Assembly: GCA_028826165.1 (NCBI GenBank)
Contig: JAPDFW010000088.1
Location: forward strand, 124,001-188,000
Reading direction: 5' to 3'
Length of the DNA stretch: 64,000 nucleotides
DNA from: Anaeramoeba ignava
Taxonomy: Eukaryota; Metamonada; Anaeramoebidae
A program made the translations under genes and the position numbers. Positions within the stretch are counted from its first letter, which is position 1, and each line of letters opens with the position of its first letter. Shown in pieces: positions 1-12,256 of this stretch. Below the pieces are notes generated by a model. It had not been told where the DNA came from. It worked only from the letters and a program-made list of their open reading frames with translations, and did not search any database.

Positions 1-537
1 TATTTAATATTTAATTCTAATATTTAATTTTTAATATTTAATATTTAATTTTAATATTTAATATTTAATATTTAATATTTAATATTTAACTCTAATATTT
101 AATATTTTAATATTTAATTTTAATATTTAATTCTAATATTTAATTCTAATATTTAATTCTAATATTTAATTCTAATATTTAATTTTAATATTTAATTTTT
201 AATATTTAATTTTTAATATTTAATTCTAATATTTAATATTTAATATTTAATTTTAATATTTAATATTTAATATTTAATTTTAATATTTAATATTTAATAT
301 TTAATTTTTAATTTTAATATTTAATTTTAATATTTAATATTTAATATTTAATATTTAATTTTAATATTTAATTTTAATATTTAATTTTAATATTTAATTT
401 TAATATTTTAATATTTAATATTTAATATTTAATTTTAATATTTAATTTTAATATTTAATTTTAATATTTAATTTTAATATTTAATTTTAATATTTAATTC
501 TAATATTTAATTCTAATATTTAATTCTAATATTTAAA
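1..537. repeat. TTTAATAT-type tandem repeat, probable NOT1 intron
   Basis: Imperfect tandem array of units such as TAATATTTAATT and TAATTCTAATATT. It ends at a plausible 3' splice site (AG at 538-539 or 545-546) directly before the NOT1 coding exon, whose reading frame has a stop at 527-529. The array is therefore most likely the end of a repeat-inflated intron. No gene is visible in it. Confidence 0.75.
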
Positions 538-539
538 AG

Positions 540-3500
540 TAATAAGAAAAAGTCAATACATCCACCAGAACCAAATCATCCAAATTTCAAATAATTTGCG
601 CATCGATAACCAGATTGATATTTTCCACGAAAACCCCAAACTAAAGGATGATGTGATTAATTTATTTTTGGACGTGATCGAAGACATCATTTCCAATTTC
701 ATTGAAAACATGTCGGAAAGCATCTGCATGACAACAAAACAGATCATTGCGAAGGATTTCGCAAACGAATCAAACTGGATCAAAATGAAGGAATCCTCCG
801 AAGTCATGGCATCAAGTCTTGCGCGCAATTTGGCAATGGTGCACGGAAAACAAGTGATTGAGCAGGAATTGATGCAAAAATTGCGCTATCTTCTTGAGGA
901 CGTGGTTGCAGACACAAGCTACCTTCAAGGCATAATTGCCGTTATATATGAAAACAACATAGATTTTGTGTTTAATTTTATTATCCAAATCTCTGTGCAG
1001 CAAACCCTCGAGAAATTGAACGAGGAGCTGACAGAAGAATTCCAGATTCGCGAAGAATACCAAAAACAGGGCAAACCATTTGCAAACACAGACAACTCGC
1101 CCTATTCGCGAAATTTGATTGAGGAGCTTTATCCCGAAAACGGGCTGATGAACTTCCATTTTGAAATATACCAGAGTTTCAGAGAAAATCTGGTCAATCC
1201 AAAAGCAGAAAAAATGCAGTATTCCACAAACAGAATCGGCGACGCCATCAACGATTTCCACCAGAAAACCCTCTCTTTCAAGGACTTTTTCCTTGAAACG
1301 CAGAAATGGGTGCAAATCCTCGCGATTCTTCTTGACAAATACAGCCAAAACGATTCCTCGCTCAATCCGAACCAAATCTCAATGGAAATCAAATCCCAGA
1401 TCGCAAATTTGGAGCGTCTAATCCTCAGCTGCACTTCATATGAAAACGCCGCGCTTATTGCCGCGCAATTGGTCTGCAAACAGTTTTTCCAGCAATATCC
1501 CATTTTCGAGACAACATCCAAAAAAACAGAAATTTCAAGACAAAGTTTCGGGTACCAAATATACCTCAATCTCATGGAGCACATCCACATCATATTGCAG
1601 AACATCAAGCTCAATTCCCAGCCCAAAACTCTGCTTGTTGCGGACACAGTGCAAACCGCATTGACAAACCAGCTTTTGGCGCGATTGCAAAAATCACCGC
1701 CATTCGACTTCAAAATGATCTCGATTTTCATGGAAAAGGACTTGATCGACTACTCGATCCTGGATGAACTGTTCGAGACCTTCTTCTCCGACTTGGCCAA
1801 CACCGCAGCGCTCGATTTCTTCTTCCTGATGATGCAAAAATTCCAAACGGAAGGCGAGCAGAAGAAAATCAACGCGTTCCAAAAATCCGTTTTCAAACTC
1901 GAACACAATTTGCAACAGGCGCAAAGCAACGGAAAGCAGAACAAGACTGCCTTTCTTGGTTCAAAGCTGGAAGAGCTTGTGGCATACGCGTTTTCCGTGT
2001 TCCAAAACGTGAGCGACAACGCGCAGCAAGAGGAGCAGCATCCAAACGAGGAAGCTGCGTTGAAAGAGAATTTCGTAGTTAATTTCCGCGATTGGGTCTA
2101 TTTTTTCCAGACAAACCAGAACGATTCCTCGCAGATGAAAAAAACACAGAAAATTGTGATGAAATTCCGTTCAAGATACTTCACAATTTTGACAGATTTT
2201 TGTGTGAATTTGTCTGTTCACAAAAACAACAACAACAACAACGAAGAACAAAATAAAGACAACGATAATAAAAACAACGATGAACAAAATAAAAACAACG
2301 ATAATAAAAACAACGATAATAAAAACAGTATCAAAACCATCATGGATATTTACGCGGATCTTGACAGCCAAATGCTCGTCGATCCTTCAAAGCTCAACCA
2401 CCAGATGATTGATATGTACTCGCAAATCCTGATCCACATCGTCAAAAACTTCGACGATCCGATCAATCCCGACTCAAACATCGTTGTGATGAAAACGATC
2501 CTCGATTCAATCCTGGAGTCAATGGTCACAAGCTACTACCAGAACGCGGGGATGTTCTGTCCCAACGCGTACAAACGAATCCTGACAAACCTGCTCATCC
2601 TGATCCAGGACCAGCACATGCAGCGTTTCGCGTCGTTGATTCTGCGGTCATTTTACGAGATCTTCGACGCGCTCCAACCGATAAACATGCCTTGGTTCAC
2701 GTTCAGCTGGATCTGCTTAATTTCCAGCAGCGAATTTCTTCCATATCTATTGCAGATGAACCAAGGCACCGGGAGCAAAATGCTCGCCGAATTGCTCGCA
2801 AATCTGCTCAAGTTTCTTTATCCCTATCTCAAACTCCTTATCCTCAACAGACCGATCAGACTCCTCTACAAAGCAACCCTCAGAATCTTCCTCGTGCTTC
2901 TCCACGACTTCCCAAATTTCCTATGCAGCAATTACATCGCCTTCTCCCGCCTCATTCCCGACAACTGCATCCACCTTAAGAACCTTGTCTTATCCGCAAA
3001 GCCAACCACATACGAGGTCCCAGACTACTCCCTCCAGAACGGCGCCATCGAGTCCATCCCTGGAATCGCCGAGATTCCTTCCCTCGATTTTAATTTCCTC
3101 GACTTGCTCTCTTCCAACGCAATCAAAAACGACCTCGTCTATTTTTTGGAGCAGGGAAAACCCCAAGAGTTTCTCCTCAAAATATCCCGCAAAATCACTG
3201 ATATCTACAATCTCGGCGAGAAAATATCCGTAGACCCCCTGGCAGCCCAGACAAACTCCCTTTATTTCGATGGCGTGCTTCTCATCGATTCTCTGATCAT
3301 CTCCATATGCTACTTCTTCATGGAGCGCAATCGCGACCAGTTCGTTTTCCAGAACGCGATAAAGCTCTTCACCGCCTTGCTCGCCAAAATGGAAACCCGC
3401 TATCTGATACTCAACTCGATCGCAAACCATCTCCGCGATCCAAATGCGCACACCCGTTTTTTTAGCGACGTTATGATCATCATTTTCTCGAACTCAAGAG

Positions 3501-3697
3501 AACAGAACCTCAAGGAAACTATCACCCGCGTTCTTCTTGAAAGAGCACTCACGCGCGAGCCCCATCCTTGGGGTGTCATGTTTACCTTCCAGAGGCTGAC
3601 CAAAGACCAAATGTGCCAGTTTTGGGATCAATCTTTTATCACAAAAACTATGAAAATCCAGAAATTTTTAGAGAGGATTCGGAAATCCATTAAATAA
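540..3697 (+). CDS. NOT1: CCR4-NOT scaffold subunit NOT1, C-terminal part (partial)
   Basis: C-terminal ~1,050 residues of NOT1 (CNOT1), the scaffold of the CCR4-NOT deadenylase complex in mRNA decay. The start resembles the CNOT9-binding DUF3819 domain (CMTTKQIIAKDF, then a long helical stretch). A linker with an Asn/Lys/Asp/Glu-rich insert follows (nt ~2221-2330), then the NOT1 superfamily homology domain, ending with the characteristic YFDGVLLIDSLI, LNSIANHLRDPNAHT and REPHPWGVMFTFQRL motifs. There is no true start codon: codon 596 is TTG, and the frame is open back to 530, so the exon begins at an acceptor near 540-547. N-terminal exons (HEAT, MIF4G) must lie left of the window. The exon is clearly richer in G/C-ending codons than its neighbours. 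Confidence 0.93.
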
Positions 3698-3717
3698 TAA
3701 ATTTTCCAAACTTTTTT

Positions 3718-4481
3718 TCTTTTATTTTAATTTTAATTTTAATTTTAATTTTAATTTTAATTTTAATTTTGATTTTGATTTTAATATTGATTTTAATTTT
3801 GATTTTATTTTAATTTTAATTTTAAGATTGATTTTAATATTGATTAATTGATTTTAAGATTGATTAATTGATTGATTGATTGATTAATTGACCAATTGAT
3901 TGATTACAATTATTAATTGATTGATTGATTAATTGACAATTTGATTGACAATTGATTTATTGATTATTGATTGATTAAATGACAATTGATTACAATTGAA
4001 TTGATTAATTTACAATTGACAATTAGTATTAATTAATTGATTAATATTTAATTTGATTATTGATTTGACAATTTATTGATTTATTGATTTGACAATTGGA
4101 TTTGATTTGGTGAATTGATTTAATTGATTGATTGTTATTTATTGACACAATTACCAATTATTAATTGATTATTGATTGGACAAATGGACAATTATTATTA
4201 GTAATTATTTGATTTATTATTAATTGACAATTGACAATTAATGACAATTGACAATTGATTATTGATTTGATTAATTATTTGATTATTGAATGATTGATTT
4301 CATTGGTAATTATTGACAATTGACAATGGATTGATTGATTGAATTAATTAATTGGACATTAATTATTGATTGATTGATTGACATTTATTTGGACAATTGA
4401 TTAATTTACAATTAAATTGACAATTTATTTATTATTAATTGATTTATTAATTAATTGATTGATTTATTGATTAATTAATTA

Positions 4482-4512
<31 letters not shown>

Positions 4513-4700
4513 AATTGATTAATTGATTGATTTTAAGATTGATTAATTGATTGATTAATTGATTGATTAATTTATTGATTTATTGATTGATTGATTTATT
4601 GATTTATTGATTAATTGATTGATTAATTAATTAATTGATTGATTGATTGATTAATTAATTGATTGATTAATTGATTGATTGATTAATTGATTAATTGATT
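3718..4700. repeat. Intergenic TTTTAA then GATT/AATT simple repeats
   Basis: Starts as TTTTAA repeats (to ~3830), then a degenerate array of ATTGATTAATTGATTG and ACAATTG words to ~4700. It lies between the NOT1 stop and the next gene. No coding signal or structured RNA was recognised. Confidence 0.85.
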
Positions 4701-4861
4701 TATAGATTGTTTTCCAATTTCCAAAAAGAGAAAAAGAAAGAAATGAAATCATTTCAAATTCAATTCAAGATCAAGAACTTGAAAAGAAAAAATCAACGGA
4801 TAATTTTTCTTTTTTTTTTCAAATTTTCCAAAAAAAAATCATTTTCTTTTTTCAATTCAAA

Positions 4862-6954
4862 ATGCTTTATAATTTTTTTGAAACATTTTCATCAGATGAT
4901 GAAATGGAATTTTATGATAATAATAAAAGAGAAAAAGAAACACCAAATTTAGTTGATTTTGAAAAGGAATTCAATTCTATATCACAAGAATACAAATCTT
5001 TGTTTCAGGAAATGGAAGATCATATTGAGGAATTTCGCAAATACAAGGATATTTTAAACGGAAGTGATAGTTATATTGTCCGAAAACACATGGTTAAAAA
5101 ATTGGAATATTTTATTGATTCAATTCTTTGCACAATTCCACAACTATTCCTTTTGGACTGCAAAGATCCAATGCCTGAAAATTCCGAAAAAAAGTAAATC
5201 AACAAAATTTTCCAATCTTTATTCCAATAACTACTATTATTATCGTCTTTTGTTTTTCAAAAACTAAATTTGATAAATGTTTTTTCAAATATTTTCTTTT
5301 ATTTGAAAGGAATTTAATTGAATTAGACTCTTCACAATTACATTTTTCGATTCAATCTCATGAACCTAACTTGGATGAACAAAATCAAGAAGCACAAGTG
5401 GAGAAGATGAAGCAACAAATCCCTGAATTAATCCAAACTTTCTCCAATTTCCTCAAGAAAAGAAAAGAAAATCCAAGTTTTTTTCATTCAAACGAAAATG
5501 ATCCTTTCAAAGAATTCAAAGAAACTCAAAATCCATTAAAAGAAAAAATTGTAAATTTTCGAGTAAACGTTTCTGAATTGCTCTATAATTTGCAACGATT
5601 TATTTCTCATGAATCAAATCAAGAAGTAAAAAAAGAAATGAATCAAGTTAGTCAATTATCACGAATGAAAATCAAATCTTGTTCTTTCATAACGTGCTTA
5701 GATAATTTCCAAAACAAAATCAACAAAATCAACAAATTCCCTCCATTTGATACTCTCATTGAGAAACTTGACTCTCTTGCAATTTCTGTGTATACTCTGA
5801 TTCACTCCACACAAATCCCTTCAGAAAATCTTTTCAAATCTTTCTCCAAAAGAAACCCAAACATTTCAATTAAATCGACTTCCTTCCAAAAATTGGTTGA
5901 TTTTCTCAATTCCTCAATCAAAAATTTTGGTTTTGATTCTTCAAAGAAAAATCATTCTTTTATTGAATTATTGTTTAGGTTTTTCCACTTTATTGATTTG
6001 ATACTTGATCTTCTTGGAGAACAATCCTCTATTTCTTTCCTCCAAAAACAAGAATCCACAAAAAACAACAAAATGAACTCTCAAGAGATTCAACACGAAA
6101 ATGATGGATTTCGTTTGACTCTTAATTCATTTTCCCAACTTTCTTTAAATTCAAATGAAATCAAATCATCTCAACAACAACATTATTTTGTGAAAATTGG
6201 GATATTAAATGTTGAAAGTTTGAAATCAAACCAAATCAACAATATCTTGTCAAATCTTGTGAACAATTACCAAATCGATATTTTAATGCTTCAAAATTTG
6301 AAATCCCCTTCTTTGCTCAAAATCAATAATTTTCAAACTTTTTCTGATGAGGGATTGTATCAACAAACAACGAATCTGAAAGAAATTCTGAGAGATTTTC
6401 AACCGACAAAAACAACATTATCTTTTTTGATTTCTTCAAATTTAATCAAGGATTTTGAACCTATTAATGTTTCTGCAGATATTCCAAGAGAACGTCTTCC
6501 AACACAAATTAAGAAGGATGAATTTCGTTATCAGTTCAACATTATCCAAATTGGTGAGCTTGTGCTTATCAATTTTTTGGATACTTCTTCATCTCCAAAA
6601 AAGCTTTTGATTGATTTTTGTGATGTTTTAGAGAAATTGTTTCCTAAAAAACTCATTTTAATTGGAGGATTTTTTCCTTATTCTTTCAGCAAAATTTCGA
6701 CTTTATTTGAAAGAATCTCTCCTCAATCTCAGTTCCATCCTGTTAGAAATATAATTGATAAATCCTCTTTTGTTGATTCATTTGCTTTTTCTCCATATTT
6801 CTTAACAAATGATTCCACACATTTCTCATTTTCAAGAAACCCTTTTCTATTTCATGATCCAAATCATTTTTCCAATATTGATCTACAAACTGATGAAATT
6901 TTCCGATCTTCAATTATTTTGAATGATTTTCAATTTTCTTTCAAGTCAAATTAA
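4862..6954 (+). CDS. EEP-fold protein with degenerate active site (two exons)
   Basis: Exon 1 is 4862-5193, intron 5194-5309 (gtaaat...gaaag), exon 2 5310-6954; phases fit and give 658 aa. The N-terminal two-thirds is helical and Lys/Glu/Ser-rich, without a recognised domain. From about nt 6195 the sequence follows the endonuclease/exonuclease/phosphatase (EEP) fold: ILNVESL, DILMLQNLKSP, LILIGGFF, FVDSF and a terminal DEIF...S segment. In active members these blocks read LNV, LQE, GDFN and SDH. Here LQE is LQN, GDFN is GGFF, and the final D-H pair is absent, so catalysis is unlikely although the fold is plausible. The fold call rests on motif order. A divergent retroelement-type or DNase-like ancestor cannot be excluded. 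Confidence 0.72.
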
Positions 6955-6959
6955 ATTTA

Positions 6960-7326
6960 AATTAAAATGAAAAAAATAATTTGGAATTTCTTTTGATTTA
7001 CTTTGATTTATTTTGATTTCTTTTGATTTCTTTTGATTTATTTTGATTTCTTTTGATTTATTTTGATTTATTTTGATTTATTTGATTTATTTTGATTTAT
7101 TTTGATTTCTTTTGATTTATTTTGATTTATTTTGATTTCTTTTGATTTCTTTTGATTTATTTTGATTTATTTTGATTTATTTTGATTTCTTTTGATTTCT
7201 TTTGATTTATTTTGATTTATTTTGATTTCTTTTGATTTATTTTGATTTCTCTTGATTTATTTTGATTTCTCTTGATTTATTTTGATTTCTCTTGATTTAT
7301 TTTGATTTCTTTTGATTTCTTTTGAT
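6960..7326. repeat. 12-bp TTTTGATTTATT / TTTTGATTTCTT array
   Basis: About 30 near-perfect copies of a 12-bp unit alternating TTTTGATTTATT with TTTTGATTTCTT, filling the space between two convergent genes. It ends next to the stop codon of the flavoprotein gene at 7327. Confidence 0.9.
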
Positions 7327-10300
7327 TTATTTCTTTTTCTTTAAATCTGATTCCAAATGGTTTTTAATTCTTTCTTTAATAGGTTTCTCAAGCTTTGCCA
7401 AGGCATCTTTAGCACTGAACATGAACATATTATGTTCGACATCAGGATTGAGTTCTGGATGAGCAGAATATTGGTAGTTAACGAGGTCCTCAATTGTTGC
7501 ACCCATTTGGATAGCAAAACTAATCCAATCGGCATTTTGGGCGACAGAATCGCCTTTTCTAAGAACATTTCCGCCGATAAGCCTTCTTGTTTGCTTGTCG
7601 AAAACGAGTTTTGTATAAACATTTGAATGGTCGATTTGGGGGTATTTGTCGAGAGTAGTGCTGAACCCAGTGACTGTATTGATGCCGAATTGCTCAGCAG
7701 CGGTCTGGGTCAATCCAGCGCCGCCAACGCCCCAATCGTATACTTTTGTGCAGTTTGCGTTGATGACTCCTGGGAATGCTCGTTTTTTGCCGATCATGTT
7801 GTATGCGATTATTTTGCCTTGAAAAACGGCTGTTGTTCCGTATTGTGATTTGATTGGTTTCCCAGTGATGAAGCACTTTTTCTCTGTGCAATCTCCGCCG
7901 GAGTAAATGTGTGGGAAATTTGTCTGCAGATGATCGTTTGTCACAACTCCTAACGGCGTAGTTGCTATTCCTGCTTTTTTGGCTAGTTCAATGTTTGGTC
8001 TTACTCCTACTGATAAAACTACAAAATCTGTTCGCAATGATGTTCCGTCTGAGAAAAGGATGTGTGAGATTTTGTTGGGTTCTGTTTTGGATCTTTCGAA
8101 TCCTACAACGTCTGCGCCTGCTTTGATTGAGATTCCGTGTTCGTAAAGGAGGTTTTCGAGAGTGGAAATGAATTCTGGTTCTGTTGTTCTTGATAAAACG
8201 GTTTTGTGCTTTTTTTTTTGGGATTTATTTATTTTTAATTTATTTTTAATTTATTTAGAATTTATTTAGGATTTATTTTGAATTTATTTATTTAGGATTT
8301 ATTTAGGATTTATTTAGGATTTATATAAAATTGATTTAAAATTGATTTAAAATTGATTTAAAATTGATTTAAAATTGATTTAAAATTGATTTAAAATTGA
8401 TTTAAAATTGATTTAAAATTGATATAAAATTGATTTAAAATTGATTTAAAATTAATATAAAATTGATTTAAAATTGATTTAAAATTGATATAAAATTGAT
8501 TTAAAATTGATTTAAAATTGATTTAAAATTGATATAAAATTTATTTAAAATTGATTTAAAATTGATTTAAAATTGATATAAAATTGATTTAAAATTGATA
8601 TAAAATTGATTTAAAATTAATATAAAATTGATTTAAAATTGATTTAAAATTAATATAAAATTGATATAAAATTTATTTAAAATTGATATAAAATTGATTT
8701 AAAATTAATATAAAATTGAATAAAATTTATTTAAAATTGATTTAAAATTGATTTAAAATTGATTTAAAATTGATTTAAAATTAATATAAAATTGATTTAA
8801 AATTGATTTAAAATTAATATAAAATTAATATAAAATTGATTTAAAATTGATTTAAAATTGATATAAAATTGATTTAAAATTGATATAAAATTGATTTAAA
8901 ATTGATTTAAAATTGATTTAAAATTGATTTAAAATTGATTTAAAATTGATATAAAATTAATATAAAATTAATATAAAATTGATTTAAAATTGATTTAAAA
9001 TTGATTTAAAATTGATATAAAATTGATTTAAAATTGATTTAAAATTAATATAAAATTGATATAAAATTGATTTAAAATTGATTTGAAATTAATATAAAAT
9101 TGATTTAAAATTGATTTAAAATTGATATAAAATTGATATAAAATTGATTTAAAATTAATATAAAATTGATTTAAAATTGATTTAAAATTGATATAAAATT
9201 GATTTAAAATTGATATAAAATTGATTTAAAATTGATTTAAAATTGATTTAAAATTGATTTAAAATTGATTTAAAATTGATATAAAATTAATATAAAATTG
9301 ATTTGAAATTGATTTAAAATTAATATAAAATTGATATAAAATTGATATAAAATTAATATAAAATTAATATAAAATTGATTTAAAATTGATTTAAAATTGA
9401 TTTAAAATTGATTTAAAATTGATTTAAAATTGATATAAAATTAATATAAAATTGATATAAAATTAATATAAAATTGATTTAAAATTGATATAAAATTGAT
9501 TTAAAATTGATTTAAAATTGATTTAAAATTGATATAAAATTGATTTAAAATTAATATAAAATTGATATAAAATTGATTTAAAATTGATATAAAATTGATA
9601 TAAAATTGATATAAAATTGATTTAAAATTGATTTAAAATTGATTTAAAATTGATATAAAATTGATTTAAAATTGATTTAAAATTGATATAAAATTGATTT
9701 AAAATTGATTTAAAATTGATATAAAATTGATTTAAAATTGATATAAAATTGATTTAAAATTGATATAAAATTGATTTAAAATTGATTTAAAATTGATATA
9801 AAATTGATATAAAATTGATATAAAATTGATTTAAAATTGATTTAAAATTGATTTAAAATTGATTTAAAATTGATTTAAAATTGATTTAAAATTGATTTAA
9901 AATTGATTTAAAATTGATTTAAAATTGATATAAAATTGATTTAAAATTAATATAAAATTAATATAAAATTGATATAAAATTGATTTAAAATTGATTTAAA
10001 ATTGATATAAAATTGATTTAAAATTGATATAAAATTGATATAAAATTGATTTAAAATTGATTTAAAATTGATTTAAAATTGATATAAAATTAATATAAAA
10101 TTAATATAAAATTGATATAAAATTGATTTAAAATTGATTTAAAATTGATATAAAATTGATTTAAAATTGATATAAAATTGATATAAAATTGATATAAAAT
10201 TAATATAAAATTGATTTAAAATTGATTTAAAATTGATTTAAAATTTGGATTAAAAAATTATTCTCTTACTCTTTCAACAATTGTAACTTTAAGTCCTAAT

Positions 10301-10821
10301 GCTTGCAAAGAATTTGCAACTTCAATTCCAATAAACCCACATCCAATTACTGTTGCATGTTTTGGCTTATCATGTAAATAAGTTGCAGCTGTTCTTAAAA
10401 AACGTAAATCTTTTAAACCTCTTACTGGAGAAATATTTTCAGATTTAATATTTGGAATTTGAGGAATAAAAGGACTAGCACCAGTTGCATATAATAATTG
10501 ATTAAATTCAAAAACGTGACCTTTTTTTGTTTTAACAATAGATTTTTTTGGGTCAATTTCTTCGACTCTATCAATTATCATTTCTGCAATATCTGTTATT
10601 GGTTTGTTTGCAATTAAAAATTTTTGAATTGGTTTTTGTGTTGAAATTCCATAAGGAACTGCGCATCGGTTCACATTTAATCTTTCTGCTTTTATCATTA
10701 ATAAACTCATTTTTTTGTTTTGTTGAATTAATTTTTCGTGAAGCATTTTAAGCATTTCTCTTCCTGCTGGACCTCCTCCAATTACAACTACATCAAATTT
10801 CTTTGTTGGTTTATTGTTCAT
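7327..10821 (-). CDS. CoA-disulfide reductase / NADH oxidase-like flavoprotein
   Basis: Two exons on the minus strand: 10821-10270 and 8208-7327, both phase 0, giving 477 aa. The splice rebuilds KVTIVER joined to HKTVLSRT, the normal sequence after the second nucleotide-binding site. Visible: FAD-binding VVVIGGGPAGRE near the start; the redox-Cys region RCAVPYGIS; a central NAD(P)H-binding VIGCGFIGIEVAN; the FAD-contacting IYSGGDC; and a C-terminal dimerisation domain (GTTAVFQGK, DWGVGGAGLTQTAA). The family comprises NAD(P)H-dependent CoA-disulfide reductases and NADH oxidases, often used by anaerobes in thiol or oxygen defence; the exact substrate cannot be read here. Its 2.06-kb intron is a 12-bp repeat array. 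Exon 2 is richer in C/G than exon 1. Confidence 0.93.
8222..10250 (-). repeat. 2-kb AAAATTGATTTA array forming one intron
   Basis: Intron 10269-8209 of the flavoprotein gene (donor gtaaga, acceptor aaaag on the minus strand). Except for its edges it is about 165 copies of a 12-bp unit, AAAATTGATTTA, with variants AAAATTGATATA and AAAATTAATATA. The same unit in the opposite plus-strand orientation forms the array at 19020-20395. Confidence 0.92.
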
Positions 10822-10964
10822 TGCTTTTTTGCTTTTGTTTTATTTTTTAATCTAAAAATTTGAAAAAAAAAAATTTTATTTTTTCTTTTTTTTTTTAAAT
10901 GCAAAAAACAGAAAAACGAAAAATTTTTTCTCCTTTTTTATTTAATCTTCTATTAATTTCTAAT

Positions 10965-12245
10965 TCAATTCTAAATCAATCTTCTATTAATTTCTAATTC
11001 AATTCTAAATCAATTTTAAATCAATTTCTAATTCAATTCTATATCAATTTTAAATCAATTTTATATCAATTTTATATCAATTTTATATTAATTTTAAATT
11101 TTGATATTTTGATATTTTAATAATTTTAAATTTTGATATTTTGATATTTTAATATTTTTATATTTTGGATATTTTGATATTTATATATTTTAATATTTCT
11201 ATATTTTTATATTTTTATATTTTGGATATTTTGATATTTTGATATTTTTATATTTATATATTTGGATATTTTTATATTTATATATTTAGATATTTTGGAT
11301 ATTTTTATATTTATATTTTTATATTTTTATATTTTTATATTTTTATATTTTTATATTTTTATATTTTTATATTTTTATATTTTTATATTTTTATATTTTT
11401 ATATTTTTATATTTTGATATTTTGATTTTGATATTTTTATATTTTGGATATTTTTATATTTTTATATTATATTTTAATATTTATATATTTAGATATTTTG
11501 GATATTTTTTTATATTTTTGATATTTTTATATTTTTATATTTTTATATTTTTATATTTTGATATTTTGATATTTTTAATATTTTTTATTTTTATATTTTT
11601 TTTATATTTTTATATTTTTATATCTCTATTTTTTATATTTGGATATTTTGATATTTTTATATTTTTATATTTTGGATATTTTGGATATTTTGATATTTTG
11701 GATATTTTTGGATATTTTGGATATTTTGATATTTTGATATTTTTATATTTTTTATATATATTTTTTATTTCTATATTTTAATATTTTTATATTTTTATAT
11801 TTTTATATTTTTATATTTTTATATTTTTTATATTTTGGATATTTTTATATTTGGATATTTTGGATATTTTGATATTTTTATATTTTTATATTTTGATATT
11901 TTTATATTTTTATATTTTTATATTTTTTATTTTTTGAGTATTTTGATATTTTGATATTTTTATATTTTTGATATTTTTTTTATATTTTTATATTTTTATA
12001 TTTTTATTTTTTTATATTTTTTTATTTTGGATATTTTGGATATTTTTATATTTTTATATTTTAGATATTTTGGATATTTTTATATTTATATTTTGATATT
12101 TTTATATTTTTATATTTTTATATTTTTATATTTTGATATTTTGATATTTTAATATTTTTATATTTTTATATTTTTATATTTTTATATTTTTTATATTTTT
12201 TTATATTTTTATATTTTTTATATTTTATATTTTATATTTTTCTAT
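10965..12245. repeat. Intergenic TATTTTTATATTTTGA-type repeat
   Basis: Starts with some AATTTTAAATC units (to ~11100), then a long degenerate array of ATATTTTTATATTTTGGATATTTTGATATTT. It separates the start of the flavoprotein gene from the stop of the SLC43-like gene. An open frame at 11422-11781 is only repeat translation (Ile/Phe/Tyr) and is not a gene. Confidence 0.88.
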
Positions 12246-12256
12246 TATATATTAAG

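Noticed and set aside
1-537. Telomeric or subtelomeric repeat at the left edge
   Set aside because: The repeat lacks G-rich strand asymmetry and ends at an acceptor directly in front of NOT1 coding sequence.
8222-10250. CRISPR-like array
   Set aside because: Units are contiguous 12-mers without spacers and lie in a eukaryotic intron.
7327-10821. Recent bacterial transfer of the flavoprotein gene
   Set aside because: The family is common in prokaryotes, but this gene has a spliceosomal intron with the local 12-bp repeat; sequence alone does not show a recent transfer.
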